Of a stretch of DNA of 64,000 bases, positions 55,861 through 64,000 are shown piece by piece; the stretch's first letter is position 1; every line of letters begins with the position of its first letter. The notes under the pieces are model-generated. The model was not told the origin of the DNA and searched no databases. It worked only from the letters and a program-made list of their open reading frames with translations. The position numbers and the translations under genes are program-made. The stretch is from Bryoerythrophyllum caledonicum (Eukaryota; Streptophyta; Bryopsida; Pottiales; Pottiaceae). Where the stretch lies: positions 9,316,028 through 9,380,027 of the forward strand of contig OZ020519.1 of the NCBI GenBank assembly GCA_963971425.1. Reading direction: 5' to 3'.

Positions 55861-56161
55861 CCAAGACGCATCCGGCCTCTACATTTCCCCATTGCATGTA
55901 GGCTGCACACTCACTGATAGAAGGTGGTGGAACTCGAAAATTGCCAGATGATTTGTGTTGCATGAAGCAGCCCTTTTTGTACACTAAACCGCCTGGGTCC
56001 TCTACATTGTTGCTCGCCTGAAACGGTTTGTTCACTCCGAAGGCACCCATGTTCCACACGTTGCAGCAGTAATTGCACGCACCAGATTGGCAATTCCGCC
56101 CCAGATAGGAAGCTCCACCACATCTGCTGCACGAAATAGCCGCCACTGTCTGAACACACAA
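55847..56161 (-). CDS. Cys-rich upstream ORF overlapping the pogo transposase
   Basis: About 100 codons in another frame, with paired cysteines (CSRCGG, then CQSGACNYCC) and a conserved-looking middle (NMGAFGVNKPF). It ends GCVLDGVY, with its TGA 14 bp inside the transposase frame. There is no ATG at its left; it could start as an exon after a TTCAG acceptor near 56155. It may encode a small zinc-binding partner protein of the element, or an N-terminal exon joined by splicing. The function is unknown. Confidence 0.35.
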   Translation of the reverse strand: MCVQTVAAISCSRCGGASYLGRNCQSGACNYCCNVWNMGAFGVNKPFQASNNVEDPGGLVYKKGCFMQHKSSGNFRVPPPSISECAAYMQWGNVEAGCVLDGVY

Positions 56162-56468
56162 CCAAATTTGGAATTCATATAAATGCTCAGTATAGGTTGC
56201 CGCTGTGTTGTATTTCCAGCATAAAGCCGCCCATTGAGATTGCGAAGAATGTCAAGTATCCCATCAACTCATGCCGAGCCATGCCAAATATACCATGCTC
56301 GTTGTATAGTCGGATCAGCCGCAGATCACCTGAAACCGGCCAGTTGCTTGTCGATAACAAACCGGCGTCACTCGTGGGCGGGTTTAGGTATAACTGTGCA
56401 CGGTTTTACCCCCTTGACCACGGGCACGGGTTTAGCACACGCACGCATTTAGCACCATCTACCTTACC

Positions 56469-57137
56469 CAACAAAGTTTCATCCGTGGCAAGAATAAGTG
56501 CCCCAGGTATTGCAAAATCAAGGATTAAATGGATCCTTCATCTCCAAGGTTTAGGGTTAGGTTAATGTGTACTCTCTATTCCCATCCATTTAATACAACA
56601 TACAAATAAAGAAAAATGTTTAGAAGGTGGGGGAGTTGTTTGTTGTGCTTCCATTTCTGGACATACTTTACAAATGTCCCTATTTTTCATCATAAAACCA
56701 AGGCCAACAAGTGCCACTGGTCACTTGATCCCACAACATTTTTTGGAATGGGGCCATGTGATGAAATATTCTTTAAAAATCTTGATTGGAACAAATAAAA
56801 CAGTAAAAGTGCAATGTGCAATATTATATTGAGTAGTTGGATTGCAATGGTATGTGATATTGGATTTGATTCTTGCCATGGCCCCCACATTGAAAGTGGA
56901 ATAACAGTTGTCTAATTGTTCTGGAAATGGGACACAAACAAAGCAAACATGTTTGTGAGTGCACAAATTCAGGTCTAAATGTTTTCTTGTTCTCAATTTC
57001 GTGTACCCGCTAGAATTTCAAAGCATGGGATGTGCACATGGGTGACACTTCAGTTTGAAGCACAGAATTTCTGGGGTCGGGCCTTCTCCATCCCAAGGCA
57101 AAACAACAAAATACATATTTGTAAAGTAATACATATC
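56469..57137. other. Intergenic DNA
   Basis: AT-rich, without a recognisable gene or repeat. Confidence 0.5.
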
Positions 57138-57289
57138 TACCATAAGCACCAACCAAAAGTAAGGATTCTTGACTAATAGCAAACCTCCATTCGGAATTGA
57201 ATGGATGGTAATGGGTTGGAAGTGGCCTAGATATATCTGGTTTTATAGGTGTCGGTTGTGGGTTTTGGTTGGTTACCACGGGGTTACCT
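57138..57289 (-). repeat. Inverted fragment of the 43.8/50.7-kb repeat family
   Basis: The minus strand matches the left end of those copies (GGTTACC, CCAACCAAAACCCA, CATTACCATCCATTCA). It directly abuts the next TTAA element. Confidence 0.6.
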
Positions 57290-57292
57290 TAC

Positions 57293-58224
57293 TTAACCCC
57301 TAGGAGCCCATTTGACCCTTGGGGGACGTTTTTCATTTTGGGCAGGTATCTTAATTTTGAAAAAAAAAATCTTTTTCTTTTGAAATGTTTAGTCTGGATT
57401 GTCCCTCATAAGATCTTTCTGGAACAATTTGTTTAATATTTTTCGATTCATAATACGAAAGTTATTAGCCTTCAAAGTCAAATTAGGGACTCCAAGGAGC
57501 TCCAAAAGTTTTGCTAGAAGCTTCTATTGTCATTGAGAGTTTTCATAAATATAGAGTATATTACCTCCTTTGAAAATGTTAAAAAAAAAATCTTGCCTTT
57601 AGTGTAAAAAAACATTTTTACCCAAATCAAACATTTTCACACATTGTTGGGCAAGGTACCAAGAATAGTTCTTCTTTGCTACTTAAAAGCTAGAGATCTT
57701 CCTAGTTTTCACTTGTTATTTTTTTGACAACAATGTGTGGTGAAAAACTTCTTATTGGCCGTATGGATTGTCATTCTTAAACATATTAAGTTCACTAAAA
57801 GAAAAGCGGGAATCGGCAATCTTTGAACCTCCACTCCTTGCACACGTGTTTTGAATATGCTACACCCCTTCTCTACCTCTAAAAATTGGTGTAAAAGGAA
57901 CTAACATCATTCTTAACACAATGGTAAAGGATTTAGACCTTGTGTAGTGCAAAAATATGACACCAAGTGAAGTCAAAGTCTACGGATTTACTCAACGCAA
58001 GGAAGATAACGAACCAATTTCTTGACTTTGAACGCTATAATCTTCATATCCGTGCGGTGGATTGTAGCCAAAAAAAAAATGGTGTATTTATATAGAAGTA
58101 TTTTTAAGACCTTATGGTTAAAGCCCAAAATTGTACTTCAAAATCAGATATTATTGCTAGTGGTTGATAGTGACAGTTTTGGAGTGTTTCTTGAAGGAAT
58201 ATGCCTTGGCTTTGTGGGGATTAA
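57293..58224 (+). mobile_element. TTAA-flanked MITE copy (932 bp)
   Basis: Left end TTAACCCCTAGGAGCC. The right end is decayed, reading GTGGGGATTAA. The interior is collinear with 62838-63770 in the same direction, including ACATTGTTGGGCAA and CACCAATTTTTAGAGG-type landmarks. Confidence 0.8.
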
Positions 58225-58379
58225 AACTGCAAGGTTTACAAGCCTTTGGTATTTAATAGGTGTAGGTATAAAGGAACATGGTGAGGTTTTGGCCCTTGGG
58301 AGAAGGAAGTGGTCCGAGCTCCATATTCTGCAAGTGCAGTCTCCATAATCAATGCTCAAAAATTTAGGGTATGATTTAT

Positions 58380-58456
58380 GCCTAGGGCAAATTGACCCCC
58401 TCATTGGGAGTTACCCGAGGTGGGCCCGTCTTAATTACATGGGGTCGTTTTTTTTG
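58380..58456 (+). mobile_element. Fragment of the MULE-like MITE (left part only)
   Basis: GCCTAGGGCAAATTGACCCC and about 55 following bases match the left part of 62114-62382; the right part is missing. Confidence 0.7.
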
Positions 58457-58750
58457 GAGAGCAGGACATTTTTTGCGGTGTTTTATAAAAGATCCACTTT
58501 TTGCCATGCTTTTTGTTTACCCTATACAGAGGTTACTTTTGTACATAATTAGTTCACGATGGAGAATGTCAAAAAAATTGGAAAATTCAAGAGATTTGTC
58601 TAGGTGATACCCATGTAGTACCAAGATGATATTCATGTAATGCCTAGGCAACACCCATTGTGTCCTAATCACTGCATTCCGCAAAATTCATTAGATTGGC
58701 ACCTACTTGCCGAAAGTGACCATTGCATACAGTACATGTATTGTTTGCAG

Positions 58751-58910
58751 GTGGATGGATGTGGCAGAGGACTATTATGAAGAGATTGGGGGCACAGCTC
58801 TCAATATGGACAAAGTCTGGTCGCCCTCTGGTGAACTGATCTTGCCTGTTTTGGATGGCAGTTTGTCACTACCCACAACTGAAGCTTATTGCAAAACCAA
58901 CCCTTTTTGA
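58751..58910 (+). other. Orphan terminal exon candidate
   Basis: A TTGTTTGCAG acceptor precedes 53 codons ending in a stop: WMDVAEDYYEEIGGTALNMD, then KVWSPSGELILPVLDGSLSL, ending CKTNPF. Composition and phrasing look like the C-terminus of a real protein. I do not recognise it, and no upstream exons were found between here and the transposons at 57.3-58.5 kb. Confidence 0.4.
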
Positions 58911-60089
58911 AACAATTTCATGTGTTCTAGACGAATCACAACATTAATTTGATGAACAAAATAAGCATATTCTGGTACAGACAACAAGAAATATTCCACC
59001 GCAAAATCTTCAAGTACAACAAGTTGATCAAGTAGCTTCACAAATCAACATCACATTAATGAGGTGCTCCCTACCTTGACTCAAGGAAGTGGCAAAGATG
59101 TTCACGATTGTCCAAGCAAGCTAATCACATGCTATTTGTTGCTTGTGAGATGGAGAGAAAGCCCAGTTCATTTTTCCAAATAATATGACTCCCAACATCA
59201 CGGATTGGATTTGCAAGGTCATGCCCCAAAAGTTCACCTCCACGGGGACCATGCATTTCGAGTCCGAAATCAGGGTTTTGATCTTTTGTCCTGATTCAAG
59301 GACAGGGTCATTTTTTACATGTGGGCCATTTGGGACTTGTCTGCAGAAGAATTGCTAATAAGGTAGAATTTAACTTACGGAGTACATTTGTCATGGAACC
59401 TTGCGGACTGGTTATGGGTGATGTGATGATGATGCAACTATGTGTGTGTGTGTATTTTATTTATTTATTTACTCATGTATGTAGCACCATAACAGGTTCC
59501 ACGGACAATAGTTGCCAAGTGAAGCCACGCTTAGAATTTCAACAGCCCCCATGAAGCCATGTGGAGGGACAAGGGGATGTAATGGGGGACTGAACGAGGT
59601 GATATTGGGCGGTGTTTCCAAGGAGAAGGATGGGGACTTAATAGGAGGCGGGTTTACAAATAACTCTGGGTGAGTTTACAAATAACTTCGTACATACCTT
59701 ATGATTTATATTACTACTATCCGTTCACTTTTAATAGCTATTAGGTGTAAAAAGAGCTTGGTGTTCTGTCAACTTACATCCTTACAAGTTTAGATCTCTG
59801 CCATCCTCAACGGGAGAAAGATAGTGCCTCAAGTCCCTATCTTGGTGTGATACTTTGTCGGAGCACATGTCCATGTCCTAGCACGATACCATGTACAAGT
59901 GCGATACTGACAAAGGTAATTCACCTCAAGTATTCCATCCGACGGAATTCTTTGAGACTGCCAGACTGATAGTGTCCGATTATATATAGAGATGAAGCAT
60001 TAAAGAGCTAGGTGGTCCCTATACTCAAGTTAGAAGCAATTTAAGCCACCTTGAGAAGTAAAAAGGAGAGGACATGTTGTATAGTGAAG
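58911..60089. other. Intergenic DNA
   Basis: AT-rich with a (TG)n/(TTTA)n microsatellite near 59441-59475. No supported gene. Confidence 0.5.
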
Positions 60090-61020
60090 TTAAACCCTAA
60101 CTTGACCGTGACAATTCACACCCAAAATGCTTCAAAATTGTTGATTCTAGTGCAATGAGTAAGGAAGGAAGCAAAACCTTGTACTTATGGTCTTGACCAT
60201 AGGCTCTCAATTAAAGCTTACTGAGTAACACACTCACAAAATTTCAAAAACTTTGACAGCACGGATTGAAAGATTAGAGTGTTTGAAGTCAAGAAAATGG
60301 TTCATTTTCTTCCGTATGCTGAGGGAATAAATAGACTTTGACTTCACTCGGTATCATATTTTGCACTACACAAGGTCTGAATCTTTAATCATTGTGTTAA
60401 GCATGATGTTAGTTCCATATACACCAATTTTTAGAGGTAAAGAAGGGGTGTAGCATTTTCAAAACAAATGTGCAAGGAGTGGAGGTTCAAAAATTGTCAT
60501 TTCATATTTCTGTTTCTTTTGAACTTAATTTTATTTTAGAATGATAATCCAAACGGTCAATAAGAAGGTTCTCACCACATATTGTTGTTGAAAAAATAAA
60601 ATTTGAAAAATATGAAGATCTCTAGGTTTGATGTAAAAAAAGATGAAGTTTTTTTCCCTCCTTGCCCAAAATGTGTAAAAATGTTTGACTTGAATCAAAA
60701 TGTTTTTTTACACTAAAGACAAGAATTTTTTTGACATCTTTAAAGATAATAATATTCTCTTTATGTAAAAAAAACCTCAATGTCATAGAAACTTTTAGCA
60801 AAATTTTCGAGTTGCTCGGAGTCCCCATTTCTAATTTTGAGTGGTACTAACTGTCAAACCATGAATCCATAATAATAATAAAAATACATCCACAAAGCTC
60901 TTATTAAGGACAATCTAGTATAAGAATTTCACAAAGAAAAAGATATTTTTTTCGAATTTTAGGAACCAATCTAAAATCAAAATGGTCCCCCCAAGGAACA
61001 CTTGGTCCTTTAGGGGTTAA
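60090..61020 (-). mobile_element. TTAA-flanked MITE copy (931 bp)
   Basis: Left end TTAAACCCTAACTTG (diverged); right end GGTCCTTTAGGGGTTAA at 61020. Inverted with respect to the copy at 62838, otherwise collinear for most of its length. Its left interior (CACACCCAAAATGCTTCAA) resembles the two short copies. Confidence 0.85.
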
Positions 61021-62103
61021 GCCGTCTTTAAATTCTTTTAGATGATTGTAGAAATACTGAGCTATTCAAGGCGAAAATTTAATCAATTTTAAGTTTTGAT
61101 TCATTTCATTTTATTAAGATTCCATTTTCAATTTATTGAATTCTACAAATGAATAATTTGATCATTTTAAAAATGAGAAGAGGGGTAAAAAAATCACAAA
61201 ATGTTTGCCTGACTTTACAAATAATTTCCATTACTTAAGCCAATAAATAAATAAATAAAATCTAAGCCACTAGGACCCGACATATAACAATGAAAATCTA
61301 ATTTAATTTACTTTTTAATTTACATGATTGTGAAGTTCATAATTCTCAAACAATTTCAACAATGTTGCCATAGACCAAGGGGTTTCAAAAACTTTGGTAG
61401 CATCATAAAATGTGAAACCAAAACTTGGGATGGATTTGTTAAATCATGCTGTGATAAAATATGTGACAATGATGTAGAAAATTACAGTTAACACTGTATA
61501 GAAATGGCTGCTTGGGCAGTAGACTATGACGGTTTCAGGGTCCAAAAGAAAAATATTCCCTCTACTCGGAAGGTGTACAGATTGATGCGTGATTAATGGC
61601 AAAGAGTAACTTTCTGATATGGAATGTGTTACGTTACAACCCAAGGATTATAGCTACGGTGTATCACAGGAAAATCCAATCTAAAGAGTCCCGGATTCTC
61701 ATGTGGTAAGGTGAGTACTGTGGTGGTACATTTCTTACTTAGAGTTTGATGAAATTATGGGCAACCTTGTGCTCCCACGGAAGAAACCAACCATGCACAT
61801 TATCAATTGTAGTCAATACATTCATAGTCTCCAAAGGACCAGACACTATGTGATAATGTAAGCAGCTACCTTGACACGTTATCATTACACCTGTCTGCCA
61901 GAGAATGATCAATTACATGGTACTATGTGATTTTCTCGTGAAAACACACTCATGCCTCGGATAAGTTATAGCTTAGAAATGGGCCGGTTGATGGGGCTGA
62001 TAAGTACGTAGTCTTGGTTAGAACTTAGTAACCTCGACTACGTAACTTCAGCCTGACCAATTCCTCTATCCACGTTAGCAGAGGTTATCATGAAGAGATG
62101 GAT
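61021..62103. other. Intergenic DNA
   Basis: AT-rich with short open frames only. Nothing recognised. Confidence 0.5.
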
Positions 62104-62113
62104 GGGGTCATCC

Positions 62114-62382
62114 GCCCAGGGCAAATTGACTCCCTCGTTGGGAGTTACCCGAGGTGGGCCCCGTCTTAGTTGCATGGGGTCATTTTTCTAGCCCTCTTAT
62201 CTTGGGGTGTCCAAAGACTTTTTTGGAAATTTTGGACAAATTTGGGATCAACGGCCATCATTTATCCTGAAGGTCCCTCCCTTGCTATAATTAGAGCCCC
62301 ATCCAAAAACAAAATAAGGACCAGGTTTGGCCCCGCTACCCCCTCAGGTCACTTCCAACAAGGGGGTCAATTTGTCCTAGGC
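62114..62382. mobile_element. MULE-like MITE with a perfect 10-bp target duplication (269 bp)
   Basis: The ends GCCCAGGGCAAATTGACTCC and, reversed, GCCTAGGACAAATTGACCCC are inverted for about 30 bp. GGGGTCATCC is present immediately before (62104-62113) and after (62383-62392). An 8- to 10-bp duplication fits Mutator-like elements. It has related fragments at 58380 and 63803. Confidence 0.88.
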
Positions 62383-62392
62383 GGGGTCATCC

Positions 62393-62837
62393 TCCTCCGT
62401 ATTTCCTTGCCCGTTCCCCAACCCGTTCCCACAACCCCGTTCAAAGTTCAACCCGTGGAGGGGTCATTCCCCGCCGGCCTCAACAAGACCTAAGAACAAA
62501 ATAATTACAAAGTCCACAGTAAACTCCAAATCAAATAGTAGGCATGGAGATGGCAGGCTTGGATTGGTGAGTGTTTGATTTGCTATTCCTTGTGTTAGGG
62601 TAGTGTTGATTTGTATAATAGAAAAACAAAGCGGAACAGATGGAGGTTATGATGTGATTCTCTGAAAGCCAATTGGGAGGCCTATATGATCTGCCATGAC
62701 CTGAAGGTTGCCATGTGCTTGGTTTCCATTCTTTGTGTTCTTTTTGGCTCATCTGGCATTTCTACATCATTGTCCTCTTCCACATTCATTTCTACTAGAT
62801 TGGTGACTTTCCCATCCCCCACTTTGACTCAAACATA
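62393..62837. other. Intergenic DNA
   Basis: Short spacer with no gene recognised. Confidence 0.5.
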
Positions 62838-63770
62838 TTAACCCCTACAGGACCAAACGTCCCCCGGGGTGAAATTGGATTTTGGGCCTGTACCTACTAT
62901 TCGGAAAAAAAATCCTTTTTTAATTGAAAATTTTACACATGATAACCTCTGATAAGAACTTCGTGGAGATATTTTTATTTTATTTTTTGGATTTGTGGTT
63001 TGAAAGTTAGTACCACTTAAAGCCAAAAGTGGGGACTCGGGGCACCTCCAAATTCTTTGACAAAAGTTTCTATTGACATTGAAATTTTTCACACATATAA
63101 AGAATACTTCCTTCTTTGGAAATTTTCCAAAAAAATATTGTCTTTAGTGTAAAAAGGCATTATAAACCAAGTCAAACATTTTCACACATTGTTGGGCAAC
63201 CGGGGGGAAAAAATTCATCTTTTCTACATAAAACCTAGAGATCTTCATATTTTTCACTTTTTATTTTTTCAACAACAATATGTGGTGGAAACCTTCTTAT
63301 TGACCGTTTGGATTATCATTCAAAGACATACGTAGTTCACAAAAAAATAAAACGTGAGATGGCAATTCTTGAACCTCCACTCCTTGCACACTTGTTATGA
63401 ATATGCTACACCCCTTTTTTACCTCTAAAAATTGGTGTGTTGGGAAATAACATCATGCTTAAGACAATGGTAAAAGATTTAGACCTTATACAATGCAAAA
63501 ATTTGATAGAAAGTGACGTCAAAGTTTGCTAATCTACTCAACGAAGGGAAGAAAATGAACCATTGTTTTGACTTTAAACACTAAAATCTATCAATCCGTG
63601 CAGTGGATTGCAACCAAAATTTAACGGCATGTTTACATCGAAGTCTATTTTAAGATCTTACGGTTAAAATCTGAATTTTACTTTAAAATGTGATTTTCAT
63701 GTCTCTTTTTGGCAGTGATAGTTTTTGACTGGTTTTAGAGCAAAAGTGATCGTGGTCCTTTAGGGGTTAA
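62838..63770 (+). mobile_element. TTAA-flanked MITE, reference copy (933 bp)
   Basis: TTAACCCCTACAGGACC at the left and GGTCCTTTAGGGGTTAA at the right: 4-bp TTAA at both edges followed by an inverted CCCCTA(A/C)AGGACC. It is the best preserved member and is used here to define the family. No ORF beyond a meaningless 84-codon frame. Confidence 0.9.
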
Positions 63771-63802
63771 GAGAGACAAATGTAAAATGATCCAAAGCTT
63801 GA

Positions 63803-64000
63803 AGGTCAGGGAGAATTGACCCCCTCGCTCGTCCTTACCCGTGGGGGTTTTTGGACGAATTTGGACGAATTTGCGGCCATTGTTTATCCTAGTGGCTTCT
63901 CCTCTGCTATAAATAGGTCTCCATCCAAAAACAAAATAGGGGCCAGGTTTGGCTCCACTACCTCGTGGCCCCCACGGGTAAGGACGAGCAAGGTAGGCCC
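63803..64000. mobile_element. Second MULE-like MITE relative, cut by the window edge
   Basis: The left end includes GAATTGACCCCCTCG with CGTCCTTACCCGTGGGGG, and the inverted partner CCCCCACGGGTAAGGACG lies near 63971. The interior shares CCATCCAAAAACAAAATA and GCCAGGTTTGGC with 62114-62382. Confidence 0.7.

Larger units (their letters stand above)
52847..56468 (-). mobile_element. Pogo/Tigger-type transposon, approximate limits
   Basis: The outer limits are set by an inverted pair: GGTAAGGTGGACAGTGCTTA at 52847 and, reversed from 56468, GGTAAGGTAGATGGTGCTAA. Inside are an intact transposase and an upstream Cys-rich frame on the minus strand. No TA dinucleotide abuts these ends, so the true termini may differ. 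Near the right end the word GGGTTTA(G) recurs at intervals. Length would be 3622 bp. Confidence 0.6.

Noticed and set aside
57293-58224. Possible gene from long open stretches in the TTAA copies
   Set aside because: The frames differ between copies and are all short; the element is non-coding.

Overview
The window is nuclear DNA from a green plant (streptophyte). Two standard genes show this. One encodes cytosolic ribosomal protein eL38 with a plant telo-box upstream. The other is a 19-exon gene for the plant histone H2B ubiquitin ligase HUB1 (Bre1 family) with GT-AG introns. Intergenic DNA is AT-rich and full of transposons. Tc1-type (DD34E), pogo-type and TTAA-flanked (piggyBac-like) elements together are unusual for flowering plants, so an early-diverging lineage (bryophyte, lycophyte, fern or charophyte alga) is my inference. 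I cannot name the species.

Layout. 1-9069 is a head-to-tail array of a 1479-bp unit (six full copies plus a partial one, running off the left edge). RPL38 follows at 9517-9726. 9.8-20.9 kb is AT-rich intergenic DNA with dispersed repeats, a short-period minisatellite, one exon-like fragment and a decayed Cys-rich repeat gene. HUB1 occupies 21632-29904 and carries a TTAA-flanked element in intron 13. 30.3-36.3 kb is a nest: a palindromic foldback element, then a TTAA-flanked element split by an apparently intact 3679-bp Tc1 transposon whose 947-bp terminal inverted repeats are each built from five modules of about 185 bp. 36615-41417 is a decayed Ty1/copia retrotransposon with 170-bp LTRs, PBS, PPT and a GCAAT target duplication.

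41.4-52.8 kb holds small transposons (a Tourist-like MITE with a TAA duplication, two more TTAA copies, other dispersed repeats) and two GC-richer stretches (44.6-46.9 and 48.6-50.7 kb) with exon-like fragments I could not assemble into genes. 52.8-56.5 kb is a pogo/Tigger-type element with an intact 842-residue transposase and an overlapping Cys-rich upstream ORF. 57-64 kb has three more TTAA copies, a MULE-like MITE with a perfect 10-bp target duplication plus two relatives, and one orphan exon.

RPL38 acts in the ribosome and HUB1 in chromatin. I see no functional link between them beyond their being the stable genes in a repeat-rich neighbourhood. The least conventional material is the Tc1 element with its modular long TIRs, the seven-copy TTAA family with near-constant length, and the 1479-bp array whose unit contains inverted arms of a repeat also scattered singly through the window.
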